From Sporolactobacillus putidus (GTDB lineage: Bacteria > Bacillota > Bacilli > Bacillales > Sporolactobacillaceae): 64,000 nt of DNA. Position 1 is the stretch's first letter. Every line of letters starts with the position of its first letter. The stretch spans positions 57,952 to 121,951 of the forward strand of contig NZ_BMOK01000010.1 in the NCBI RefSeq assembly GCF_014647035.1. Direction: 5' to 3'. The position numbers and the translations under genes are program-made. Under the pieces are notes generated by a model. That model did no database searches, was not told the origin of the DNA, and saw nothing but the letters and a program-made list of their open reading frames with translations. Of the stretch, positions 27,447 to 36,064 are shown piece after piece.

Positions 27447-27892
27447 ATTTACAGAATATTTATGTTTCTATTACATTAAGACAACCATTTTTACACCAAC
27501 CAACAAACTATTGACTTGATCCGTGTTCAAGAGATGGCCGCGACTTTCCCTTTCCTGATATAGTCGAGCTGGGTTCATCCCACTAACTATTTTAAAGTTG
27601 CTGGTTATACGGTAAATTAACGGGATATCAATTTTTTGTAAATGGAAAAAACTGTCCGCTAATCCCTAAGATTTTACCCCTGGCCGTAAAGTGACCGAAG
27701 AAATAAAGTCCTGTTACAAGTCTTTGAATGATTCCGCTCACCGGCTAATATCCGATCTTTCTATCTATAAAGTGAATGCCGCAGCCGTTCCTCTCTCCGA
27801 CACTTATTTTGACTCTCCTGCTCCAATCCTTCTCTACAAGAGCCCTCTTCATTTTCATGACCTCACATCAAAATTCAAAGGAGTGTTTATCT
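27447..27892. other. Intergenic stretch without a recognised gene
   Basis: About 450 bases separate the divergent regulator and DUF1906 genes. A rightward frame at 27691 overlaps the next gene in another frame and has no support. The stretch holds the ribosome binding site CAAAGGAGTG (27878-27887) of the next gene. No other structure was recognised. Confidence 0.5.
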
Positions 27893-28894
27893 ATGAAAGC
27901 AATTGATTGTGCCACAAAACTTAATGAAAGCATGGTTGAGAATTTGAAACGGGCCGGAGTCAAAGCTGCGGGCCGCTATCTTGGCGACGCCGGTTCATGG
28001 AAAGCCATGAGTCCTGCCGAAGCGAATATCATTCTCAAGGCCGGGCTTTCCATTTTCAGCATATGGGAAACCAACCCGACAAACCCGGCTTATTTTTCTG
28101 CACAGCAGGGGCAGAATGACGCCGCGGCGGCAAGCCGTTATGCGCGGTCAGTCGGCCAGCCGCAGGGGACTCCGATTTATTTCACCGTCGATTACGATGC
28201 CGGTACAGGTGATCTGGGACCCATTACTGCTTACTTTCGTGCCATCAAAGCCGCACAGACCGGATATGCTGTCGGTGCCTATGGATCTTTCCGGATTATC
28301 GAGGAACTCGGACGGTCAGGCATGGCGGACTGTTTCTATCAGACTTATGCGTGGTCAGCCGGTAAACTATCAGCGTACGCCCACCTATACCAATTTCAGA
28401 ATGACCGGACCATCGCCGGTATTCGCGTTGATCTCGACAGCATAATCAAGACCGGAGGAACTTGGGGAAAAACCGGAACGCAGCCAGCAGTTGGCGGCAA
28501 TGCTGCTCCGAACCGGCCAATTCCCCAAAAACCCGCTGACTATACCATCAAATCAGGGGATACATTGAGTGAAATCGGCGTCCGTTTCGGTCTGGATTAT
28601 CACCAGATCAAAAAGTGGAACGGACTGACTTCTGATACGATCTACCCGGGACAGAAACTAAAGCTGTACCAGCCTTCCGGTTTAGCAAACGCAAACCCCA
28701 TCCCCTATCCGGGCCGGCTGATCCGGCGAGGCAGTACGGGCAAAAATGTCGCCCTCATACAAAAAGCCGTCGGAGCGCTGGCAGACGGAATCTTCGGACC
28801 AAAAACGGAAGCAGCGGTTAAAACCTATCAGTTCAGCCATGGCCTGGTATCCGACGGCATCGTCGGACCAAAGACATGGAGCGCCCTGTTTTAA
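27893..28894 (+). CDS. DUF1906 (glycoside hydrolase-like) - LysM - peptidoglycan-binding protein
   Basis: A 333-residue three-domain protein. Residues 2 to about 195 are a DUF1906/Rv2525c-like TIM barrel (opening AIDCAT, central FTVDYDA, terminal IAGIRVDLDSI). Residues of about 217-260 are one LysM module (YTIKSGDTLSEIGVRF). Residues of about 275-333 are a PG_binding_1 module (LIRRGSTGKNVALIQ, DGIFGPKT, DGIVGPKTW). The start at 27893 follows AAAGGAG. An upstream in-frame ATG at 27776 would add 39 residues including a hydrophobic run, but has no ribosome binding site. From 27893 there is no signal peptide, so export or spore-coat location is unexplained. It probably binds and perhaps cuts cell wall; catalysis is unproven for the family. 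Confidence 0.88.
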   Translation: MKAIDCATKLNESMVENLKRAGVKAAGRYLGDAGSWKAMSPAEANIILKAGLSIFSIWETNPTNPAYFSAQQGQNDAAAASRYARSVGQPQGTPIYFTVDYDAGTGDLGPITAYFRAIKAAQTGYAVGAYGSFRIIEELGRSGMADCFYQTYAWSAGKLSAYAHLYQFQNDRTIAGIRVDLDSIIKTGGTWGKTGTQPAVGGNAAPNRPIPQKPADYTIKSGDTLSEIGVRFGLDYHQIKKWNGLTSDTIYPGQKLKLYQPSGLANANPIPYPGRLIRRGSTGKNVALIQKAVGALADGIFGPKTEAAVKTYQFSHGLVSDGIVGPKTWSALF

Positions 28895-29043
28895 TTCAGA
28901 AAAGATGGATCAATCGATTATGGTTTGAATGCTCGAATTTTTTCGCAATAGCATTTTATTAGTAAAAGAAGGAGTTTAGAAAGGCAGACGATCAAATCCT
29001 GCCCTGCCGGCTGACAATGGCTCATGGATTGATCAGGAATCTT

Positions 29044-29086
29044 GAAACTCCCGGAACGGCGCACATCTGCCGGTTCCGGGAGTTTC
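29044..29086 (+). repeat. Long perfect hairpin downstream of the DUF1906 gene
   Basis: GAAACTCCCGGAAC (29044-29057) is perfectly complementary to GTTCCGGGAGTTTC (29073-29086), and inner GGC/GCC can extend the stem. No T run follows on either strand, so it is not a canonical intrinsic terminator. A transcript end or mRNA-stabilising structure is possible. Confidence 0.6.
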
Positions 29087-29094
29087 ATGTGCCT

Positions 29095-29118
29095 CCGGAA
29101 AGCTGTCCGGAAAGCTGT
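29095..29118 (+). repeat. Two tandem 12-bp copies of CCGGAAAGCTGT
   Basis: CCGGAAAGCTGT occurs twice head to tail, and a third degenerate start (CAGGAAAT) follows. It lies between the long hairpin and the GT2 gene. Function unknown. Confidence 0.6.
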
Positions 29119-29184
29119 CAGGAAATCGGAGCGTAATGCCCGTGATTAAGGAATGTTGCTCCGGCAACGAGCATAAGTTCTAAA

Positions 29185-30807
29185 ATGCCAAAAACAAGGC
29201 ATGGCGATGACAATACCGAGGAGGATGATGAATTGGAGAGCTCTTCAGTTGAAAGAAAAGCGCACTATTTTTTAATGAAAAGTGAAAATATCCGACACGT
29301 GTCTTATGATGACGTTGTGGATAGCAGCTGGTTTAAAAGTGACCTCGTGCCGCCAAGAATTGTGATCCTGCTCCCGGCCCACAATGAAGAAAACTCAATA
29401 GCCCATTGTCTTGAAGGAATTGCCGATCAGGAACTGCCTGAAGGCATTCAGTCCATTGATATCCTGCTCGGCCTCGATAATTGCACGGATCAGACTGAGG
29501 AACGGGCCGTTAAGGCGGCGGCGGAACTGAACCTGAACTTAATTGTTTACAAAACTGTCGCTAACAAAAAGAAAAAAGTCGGATGTCTCACTCAGCTTTA
29601 TTCCCTGCTGCACGGCAATTCACTGAGAATCGACGGTAAGGAAGTGAGCAGGCGCCACTGGCGATATGTAAGCTCGATTGAGGCAATTATGTCTGTTGAT
29701 GCCGATACACGTATGGACAAAAGGTGCATGATCGAATTGTGGGAGGGATTGAAATCGGAAAGCAATATCGGGGGCGTCATGGCGAAATACACGATGCTGT
29801 ATCCAAAAAGTAAGCGAAAGATCTCGGTTAACGACCCCCATTATCAGGAAAAAATAGACAGTGGAGAGTACGGGGGTTTCATGGCCCGGTGGTGGATTGC
29901 CCGCCAGAAAATCGACATGGCTTCATGGACACTGCAGCTTTTCACGAAAGGGAAAGGCCGGACCTATGTGCTTGGCGGCCAGACATCTATGTTCAATCCG
30001 GATGCACTGGAAGCCGTGCGCAAAGAACAAGGCACCGTTTCCTTTCTGCGCGACGATACCCAGGTCGAAGATATGGCCCTGACGTGGATGATCGAGCGGT
30101 GCGGCTATAAAGCACTGGTCTCTCCGACCGCGCGCTGCTATGTAGACGGTATGAGAAATTATAAGTCTTATGTTGCACAAAGAGACAAATGGAAAGGAGG
30201 GCTTATCGAACTGCTCATGAACCAGGATCGCCTGAAAACACGGCATACCGCGCGTCTATGGCGCGAACAGATTAAAATGGGACTGGATCTTCTGACTCGG
30301 GTGCTTTTTGTCGTGATGGTTATCATGGCTGTCTATACACATCAATATCAATGGGCATGGATCTGGGCCATTCCTCCCCTTGTCGCTTCTGTTCTGAATA
30401 CGGTACTGGCCCTGAAAACTTACCGGATCAGATTCATCGATGTCATCGGCTCGGCACTGCTGATCAGTCCGGAAATTTATTTATGGGTAAATCTTTTCAT
30501 CTGGATCAGAGCCTGGATGAGACATTTCAGCGTCAAAGAGTTCGACGGCTGGGGCAATCAGTATCGCGCTGAAAAAGGGCTGACTCATTCCAAGCTTTCC
30601 TATGCGATCATGTTCATGATTTGCTTTATAGCTGGCGTGGTCTTCCTTGGCTATAAAATGCATACGTATTTCACGAGCCATTCGTTCGTCACCATGATCC
30701 ATCCTTATTTTGTAGCCGGATTTGCCTTGCTCTCCGTATTGACCGTGTTTCAAACACTGGCTATGCTGCTCCAGCTTTGGCAGCTGAGAACGCCTTATAA
30801 AGCCTGA
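29185..30807 (+). CDS. Processive membrane glycosyltransferase, GT2 family
   Basis: This 540-residue GT2 enzyme has the layout of cellulose/hyaluronan/PNAG synthase relatives. The cytosolic catalytic domain has ILLPAHNEE, the metal-binding D172-A-D174, the catalytic-base ED pair at 295-296 and a QRDKW motif at 332-336 (QxxRW-like). About five C-terminal membrane helices follow (from about residue 370). The ATG at 29185 has a poor ribosome binding site and yields a strongly acidic leader. A TTG at 29233 stands behind GAGGAGG and may be the true start. Product and donor are unknown; the neighbouring LCP gene suggests a wall-attached polymer. Confidence 0.85.
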   Translation: MPKTRHGDDNTEEDDELESSSVERKAHYFLMKSENIRHVSYDDVVDSSWFKSDLVPPRIVILLPAHNEENSIAHCLEGIADQELPEGIQSIDILLGLDNCTDQTEERAVKAAAELNLNLIVYKTVANKKKKVGCLTQLYSLLHGNSLRIDGKEVSRRHWRYVSSIEAIMSVDADTRMDKRCMIELWEGLKSESNIGGVMAKYTMLYPKSKRKISVNDPHYQEKIDSGEYGGFMARWWIARQKIDMASWTLQLFTKGKGRTYVLGGQTSMFNPDALEAVRKEQGTVSFLRDDTQVEDMALTWMIERCGYKALVSPTARCYVDGMRNYKSYVAQRDKWKGGLIELLMNQDRLKTRHTARLWREQIKMGLDLLTRVLFVVMVIMAVYTHQYQWAWIWAIPPLVASVLNTVLALKTYRIRFIDVIGSALLISPEIYLWVNLFIWIRAWMRHFSVKEFDGWGNQYRAEKGLTHSKLSYAIMFMICFIAGVVFLGYKMHTYFTSHSFVTMIHPYFVAGFALLSVLTVFQTLAMLLQLWQLRTPYKA

Positions 30808-30867
30808 CGCCCATCTTTTTATCAGGGCCGAATGAAAATGCTATTATTCTATTCCATCGTTAATTGG

Positions 30868-30895
30868 AAAGCCGGGCGATTGACCGGCTTTTTTT
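30868..30895 (+). terminator. Intrinsic terminator after the GT2 gene
   Basis: AAAGCCGG pairs with CCGGCTTT over an eight-base loop and is followed by a T run, about 60 bases after the GT2 stop. Confidence 0.8.
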
Positions 30896-31220
30896 CTGTA
30901 TTCTGTCAATCTTTAAACCGGAAGGTATTGCCTGCGCGACTTTAGACGGATATAATTACCATGAACTGCAAAACTATTTTTCAGAAACGACCTCTCATCT
31001 CCACACTATTGAGACGAATATTTACAACGTAACTGTCAGGTAGGTCTATTTTCCCGGTTTACAAAGACCGGTTCTGAAACTGAAAGACCGCATGAAGTAC
31101 TTTTAATTGAGAGGCAGACTTGCTTTTCTGTTACCGGAAGAAACGCATTTTCCTCGGGCGAATTTGGATTTTATCTAATTATAAAAATACTCTCTCAAGA
31201 ATGAGGCAAAGGAGCAGAAC
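30896..31220. other. Intergenic stretch upstream of the LCP gene
   Basis: About 325 bases between the GT2 terminator and the LCP gene. It ends with AAAGGAG (31208-31214), the ribosome binding site of the LCP gene. A rightward frame at 31120 is in the wrong frame and lacks a site. No structured element was recognised. Confidence 0.45.
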
Positions 31221-32231
31221 ATGGCACACAGAATTTCAGACCAAGAATCCCGCACTATATATAGGAAGACAAAAAAACGCCATCGCGGCCTGCGTATTAC
31301 GTTACTGGTGCTGGCTTTTCTGCTGGTTGCAGCGACCGCTTTCGGCGCTTATGAATATTACAAACTGAATCCGCAGCATCATTTCAGCAATCTGAAATCA
31401 ATAGGCGGATCGTCAAACGTCAAGCTGAAAGCCGGAGTCTTCAATATGTTGCTGATCGGTACCGATGCCCGGAAAGGGGATCCCGCCGGTCACACGGACT
31501 CGATGGTGCTGATTCATGCCGATTTAAACAATCATACCTACGACATGCTTAGCATTCCGCGCGACACGCGCGTTTACATGCAGGGTTACGGCTACACCAA
31601 GCTGACAAGCGTTCAATTCGTTTCGCAGGTCAAGAACGGAACGCAGCAAGGCATTGTTGACGCTGTGAAAGCCGTGTCCAACCTGACAGGCGTTCCGATT
31701 AACTACTACGCGGAAACAAACTTCTGGGGTCTTCAGTACATGGTCGATGCGATCGGCGGAATCAATATGACGCTTCCGTTTAACGTGACTCTGACTCATC
31801 CATGGTATGCCGAAGATCAGGGAATGAGCTTTACGGCTGGCACCCATGCTTTGAACGGAAAAATGGTGACGGAAATTGTTCATGAACGTTATTCTCTGCC
31901 GGGAACTGATTACGGCCGTCAGCAGCTTCAGGAAGCTGCATTAATCGGAATTGCCCAGAAGGTGATGCAGCCGGCAAATATCACAAAGCTTCCCGCGCTT
32001 GCCGGTTCACTTTCCAAGTTTCTCGTCGCTACCAATATGAGTCAGGAGGATATGATCAGTTTCGGCCTGAGCGCCAAAAGTAATTTCCATCCGCAACAGC
32101 AGATTCATTACCGCCAGGTCAAAGGCACAGATGCGGTCATGTATGACGACGTTCTTCAGGCCAACAATGACCAAGTTATCCTTGATCCAGTCGAATTAAA
32201 AAATGTCGTCAAGACTTATTTTGCAAATTAA
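31221..32231 (+). CDS. LytR-CpsA-Psr (LCP) family wall polymer ligase
   Basis: A 336-residue protein with a basic cytosolic N-terminus, one membrane helix (about residues 23-45) and an extracellular LCP domain. Conserved features are LLIGTDARKG, HTDSMVLIH, the arginine-bearing SIPRDTRVYM and the C-terminal YGRQQLQ segment. These residues bind the polyprenyl pyrophosphate and catalyse transfer of teichoic acid or other polymers to peptidoglycan. AAAGGAGCA precedes the ATG. Together with the TagF fusion it suggests wall-linked glycerol-phosphate polymer or capsule attachment. A terminator follows. Confidence 0.93.
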   Translation: MAHRISDQESRTIYRKTKKRHRGLRITLLVLAFLLVAATAFGAYEYYKLNPQHHFSNLKSIGGSSNVKLKAGVFNMLLIGTDARKGDPAGHTDSMVLIHADLNNHTYDMLSIPRDTRVYMQGYGYTKLTSVQFVSQVKNGTQQGIVDAVKAVSNLTGVPINYYAETNFWGLQYMVDAIGGINMTLPFNVTLTHPWYAEDQGMSFTAGTHALNGKMVTEIVHERYSLPGTDYGRQQLQEAALIGIAQKVMQPANITKLPALAGSLSKFLVATNMSQEDMISFGLSAKSNFHPQQQIHYRQVKGTDAVMYDDVLQANNDQVILDPVELKNVVKTYFAN

Positions 32232-32265
32232 AACGCAAATGACTAAATAAACAAGAAGTAAAGGA

Positions 32266-32299
32266 CGCACCCGATAATTTTACCGGGTGCGGCTTTTTT
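32266..32299 (+). terminator. Intrinsic terminator after the LCP gene
   Basis: CGCACCCG (32266-32273) pairs with CGGGTGCG (32284-32291) and a T6 run follows at 32294-32299. Confidence 0.85.
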
Positions 32300-32598
32300 A
32301 ATCAGGCTATTTTCCGATAACGGATTTAGTTTTGCAAAAAGCTCAGAACAGCTTCCCATAATTGCTTTAACCACAGTTACCGCTTGATCTGTAACTTCTC
32401 CTGCAGGATTTACTCTGCTCGGATACCCGCGTCTTTTGCAAAATAACATTATATGATTCCATCTCGCTCTCCTAAATCGGCAAAATGCCGTCCTGAATTT
32501 TTGACAACGAATCAACAACTGAGGATTATCGTCCTGCTCCAGCGAAAATGAGCAGTCTGTGCCCTCAAAAGTCCGAAATAGGTTCTGATTATTCGCAC
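32300..32598. other. Intergenic stretch before the 21-nt repeat array
   Basis: No supported gene. A leftward frame (32243-32518) crosses the LCP terminator and has no ribosome binding site. Confidence 0.45.
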
Positions 32599-32713
32599 TT
32601 ATCGATTTCAGGTCGTTTACTGTTGATTCTTTGTGCGTTACTGATGATTTTCTTTCACTTACTGATGATTTTCAATCAATTACTGTTGATTCTCTGCATT
32701 TTACTGTCGACTG
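32599..32713 (+). repeat. Tandem 21-nt repeat array (TTACTG type)
   Basis: Units begin with TTACTG at 32617, 32638, 32659, 32680 and 32701, exactly 21 bases apart. The shared core is TTACTGWTGATT and the trailing bases are variable. A divergent unit (TTATCGATTT) starts at 32599. It is AT-rich, non-coding and lies between two genes pointing away from and toward it. Confidence 0.75.
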
Positions 32714-32923
32714 TTCGGCCGTGTACTTCTGTGAACACACAGAAACGAGCTTTTTGAGTTCATTTTTTTTCATAGTTTGGTGAAAAAATAAGTTCCGATT
32801 GTCGAGAGGATGGTTAAACGAGTCCAATAGGCGCCGAATGAACAAAAATCCGCCCCATTTTTCTCCGGTTGCTAATAAGAAATTGAGCATGAGCCGGTGG
32901 TTCAATCGGTTACCACCAACGCT

Positions 32924-32951
32924 CAAAAATCCCATTCGCGATGAATGGGAT
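32924..32951 (-). terminator. Intrinsic terminator of the permease gene (minus strand)
   Basis: On the minus strand ATCCCATTC pairs with GAATGGGAT over a five-base loop and is followed by TTTTT. It lies about 135 bases past the stop of the leftward permease gene. Confidence 0.75.
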
Positions 32952-33084
32952 CTGTTGGCTGTTTAATGACCTTTGACTATTTCGTGTAGGAACATATGGA
33001 TCGCTTCTCTAAAGGATACCTTTTTCGGTGATTAATGTGCAAGATTTGATCGTTTTAAAAATCATTTAAAGTCCTTCAGCATCT

Positions 33085-34512
33085 CTAGAATTTTGTCGGT
33101 GCCGCTCCGACGGCTGTTTCCAGATGACTGGCCTCACGTCCTGATGAATAGAAAAAGCTCTTGAGTTTAAACCGATAGTAAATGAGCGGGATCACACCGA
33201 CGAACAGTGCTCCAAGACCAATAAGATCTGTCTGCCAGCCCAATTGCGGAATATCATAAATGGCAATGGCCCACAGAAACAGTGAAGAAAGGACAGGCCA
33301 AAGTCCGCGCATGACAAGTGTCTTGAAATCGTGGGTTAGTTCGTGCCGGTAATACCATGCACAGGCAAACCCGGTCAGGCCATAGTAGAATGCGATCTGC
33401 AAACCAATAGCTGTAATCGCGTCGGTCATTACCGCATTGACACCGGAACTGAAACTGGAAACGACAAAAAGCAGCAGGGATACGATACCCATGACAATTC
33501 CGGCGAGCCAGGGCGTATGAAAGCGCGGATGGAGATGCCCGAGCTTGATACCAAGTACATTGTCGCGTCCCATCGAAAATAAGGTGCGGCTCGCTTGCAG
33601 CAGCGAGGTTTCGAGTGTTGCAACGGTGCTGATCATCACCGCCAGTATGGCAATATTACCCCACGGCCGTGGGAAGATCATATTCCCGATTGTCGGCAGC
33701 AGATTGGTCCCGGCACTCGCGATCTGTTTTGAAGTCAGTCCCATCTGGAAAACAATTTGCAGCAATTCAAACAGGACAAAGATACCGATCATGCCGAATA
33801 CACCGCCGTACCCCGGGGTTTTATTTCTGTCCTGCGTTTCCTCTGTAAGATTTGCCGTGACGTCCCAGCCCCAATAATAGAAAATCGCAACAAGCGAGCC
33901 GGACATGAATGTATTGAGATTGAATCCGCTCGGTGAAAACCATGACCATGAAAAAGGATTAACGGGATACAGGCCAAATTTGATGAAGGCACCGATGGCA
34001 ATCACAATCAGAATTACTACTTCGATAATCGTCATAAATTTCTGGAATTTTGTTGTAATCTGAATGCCAATCATAATTAAAATGTTCATTGAGAGAAACC
34101 ACAAAGCCCCGGCAATGGTAACGGCAACCACATTGTTGCTTAGCGAAGGGGCGATCAGATCGAGCGTTGCCGTCCCGACCGGAAGCGAGCCCGCAACCAT
34201 AAACAAACAGGTCGCAACGATCAGCGCCCAGCCGCTCATAAAACCGAGTGCCGGATGAATCGCCCGCCCCACCCATGCATAACTCGCGCCGGCGTCCGAC
34301 CGCCAGCGATTCAGGTACATGAAGGCAAAGGCGATACCGAACATAACGACTGCCGCATACAGGATCGAACCGGGCCCCATCACCCCAACCGCGGCGACCA
34401 GGGTTGCCGTACTTGCCGAAATCGTGTATGCCGGAGCGGTACCCGCGATGCCCATAATGATGGAATCAAACTTCGTCAATTCGTTTTTCTTTAGTTCGTG
34501 AGTTTCAGACAT
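33085..34512 (-). CDS. APC-superfamily amino acid/polyamine permease
   Basis: A 475-residue permease with about 12 predicted helices. The helix-breaking first segment, SIIMGIAGTAPAYTISAS, is of the APC type that binds the substrate amino group. GAGGGGATA precedes the ATG. It is the last gene of the leftward putrescine/GABA cluster, so import of putrescine, GABA or a related amine is the likely role. A second, different APC permease lies at 57.5 kb. Confidence 0.88.
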   Translation of the reverse strand: MSETHELKKNELTKFDSIIMGIAGTAPAYTISASTATLVAAVGVMGPGSILYAAVVMFGIAFAFMYLNRWRSDAGASYAWVGRAIHPALGFMSGWALIVATCLFMVAGSLPVGTATLDLIAPSLSNNVVAVTIAGALWFLSMNILIMIGIQITTKFQKFMTIIEVVILIVIAIGAFIKFGLYPVNPFSWSWFSPSGFNLNTFMSGSLVAIFYYWGWDVTANLTEETQDRNKTPGYGGVFGMIGIFVLFELLQIVFQMGLTSKQIASAGTNLLPTIGNMIFPRPWGNIAILAVMISTVATLETSLLQASRTLFSMGRDNVLGIKLGHLHPRFHTPWLAGIVMGIVSLLLFVVSSFSSGVNAVMTDAITAIGLQIAFYYGLTGFACAWYYRHELTHDFKTLVMRGLWPVLSSLFLWAIAIYDIPQLGWQTDLIGLGALFVGVIPLIYYRFKLKSFFYSSGREASHLETAVGAAPTKF

Positions 34513-34572
34513 TTAACATATCCCCTCATTTTTATTATTTTGATTATTTTGATAAAATATTTTGTAAGGATG

Positions 34573-34588
34573 GGCAGGTAAACCTGCC
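34573..34588. promoter_or_regulatory. Palindrome between gabT and the permease gene
   Basis: GGCAGGT-AA-ACCTGCC is a perfect inverted repeat about 60 bases before the permease start codon. It may be an operator or a small hairpin that affects distal expression. No T run follows. Confidence 0.35.
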
Positions 34589-34636
34589 GCACTAACCTTA
34601 ACTCCGGATCAGAATACAACCGAAGCTTGGGTTTCT

Positions 34637-35959
34637 TTACTTCACCGTATCCAGCCCGTTTTCGATAATATCAAGACCTTTTTCCAATTGTTCATCCGTA
34701 ATGGTCAGTGGTGCCAGAAACCGGATGCAGTTGCCTTTAAGACCGGCATTCAATAAAAGGAGGCCGTGTTCGTTAGCATATTTAACGACAGCGCCCGTTC
34801 GTTTTTTATCCGGTATTCTGGATAATTTATCCTCTACAAGCTCGATGGCAGCCATCGCGCCCAGTCTTCTCACATCTCCGACAAAGCTGTACGTTTCTTT
34901 CCAGACAAGTCCCCGTTTCTCGATCCGGGCTCCAATGATCTCGGCGCGTTCGTTCAGTCTTTCTTCCTTGATGATGTCGATCACGGCTAATGCGGCGGCA
35001 CAGGCAAGCGGACTGCCGCAATATGTTCCGCCAAGAGAACCGGGCAGGCTGCACGCATCCATGATTTCTGCCTTTCCAATGACGCCGCTCAGCGGCATGC
35101 CGGCGGCAAGCGATTTGGAAACCGTCATCAGATCGGGCACGATACCAAAGTTTTCAATTGCGAACGTCTTCCCCGTTCTGGCAAATCCCGCCTGAATCTC
35201 GTCAGCTACAAAAACAATTCCGTATTTCGTACAGAAATCGCGTACGTAATTCACAAAACGTTTGGAAGGAATGACAAAACCGCCTTCGCCCTGAACAGGC
35301 TCCATCACGACACACGCCACCGATTCAGCAGCCACCGTATCATGAAAGAAGTCTTCAAAACGGGCGATGACCTGCTCATCGTACGCCTCGTCCGTCATGC
35401 CTTCAGGTTTACGATAGTAATAGGGGTACGGCGCCTTATAAGTTTCAGAGGCGAACGGGCCGAAACCGAACTTATAAGGCTTCACCTTTGCCGTCATGCC
35501 CATGGTCAGATTTGTCCGGCCATGGAAGGCGCGCTCAAACGTCACGACTGCCTGGCGTCCGGTATAGCTTCGGGCAATTTTCACGGCATTTTCAACGGCT
35601 TCCGCACCGGAATTCAGAAGGATGGCTTTTTTCTCAAAGCTGCCAGGCGCGATTTCGCACAGTTTTTCACACAATGCGATATAAGAAGGATACATGATCA
35701 CATTAAAACCCGGGTGAATATAAGTATCCAATTGCTTTTTTACGGCTTCCACAACTTTCGGGTGGCAGTGCCCGACATTCTGCACACCGATTGCTCCGGC
35801 GAAGTCGATATACTGACGGCCGTCGATATCCGTGACAATAGCGCCCTTTGCCTTCGCTGCAATATGGCGGTTTCCGTTGCCTACCCCCTTTGCCACAAAA
35901 CGGTCACGCTTATCCTGCCATTCTTTTGTCGTCGTTTCCTCCAGAACATTTTTGCTCAT
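34637..35959 (-). CDS. gabT: 4-aminobutyrate aminotransferase
   Basis: A 440-residue class III pyridoxal-phosphate aminotransferase. It has LNSGAEAVENAVKIAR (phosphate contact), TFERAFHGRTNLTMG, the cofactor-binding aspartate segment VADEIQAGFARTGK and the Schiff-base lysine in TVSKSLAAGMPLSG. These segments match GABA transaminases of the GabT type, which convert GABA and 2-oxoglutarate to succinate semialdehyde and glutamate. It follows the aldehyde dehydrogenase gene and precedes the permease on the same strand, completing a putrescine route in the order patA, aldehyde dehydrogenase, gabT. Confidence 0.9.
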   Translation of the reverse strand: MSKNVLEETTTKEWQDKRDRFVAKGVGNGNRHIAAKAKGAIVTDIDGRQYIDFAGAIGVQNVGHCHPKVVEAVKKQLDTYIHPGFNVIMYPSYIALCEKLCEIAPGSFEKKAILLNSGAEAVENAVKIARSYTGRQAVVTFERAFHGRTNLTMGMTAKVKPYKFGFGPFASETYKAPYPYYYRKPEGMTDEAYDEQVIARFEDFFHDTVAAESVACVVMEPVQGEGGFVIPSKRFVNYVRDFCTKYGIVFVADEIQAGFARTGKTFAIENFGIVPDLMTVSKSLAAGMPLSGVIGKAEIMDACSLPGSLGGTYCGSPLACAAALAVIDIIKEERLNERAEIIGARIEKRGLVWKETYSFVGDVRRLGAMAAIELVEDKLSRIPDKKRTGAVVKYANEHGLLLLNAGLKGNCIRFLAPLTITDEQLEKGLDIIENGLDTVK

Positions 35960-36064
35960 CGTTTAACGATCATCCTTTTCCGAGTTTTAGACGGTCAGCT
36001 TAATCGCTGATCGCACAAGGCACATTATTGTTTCAATTCTGAAAATATCATTTAAAAAGTTACC

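Noticed and set aside
27691..27906. Small rightward frame before the DUF1906 gene
   Set aside because: It overlaps the true start and ribosome binding site of that gene in another frame and has no support of its own.
32243..32518. Leftward 91-codon frame after the LCP gene
   Set aside because: It runs through the LCP terminator and has neither a ribosome binding site nor domain-like sequence.
32672..32935. Leftward 87-codon frame
   Set aside because: It is built partly from the 21-nt repeat array and a terminator; no gene signals.
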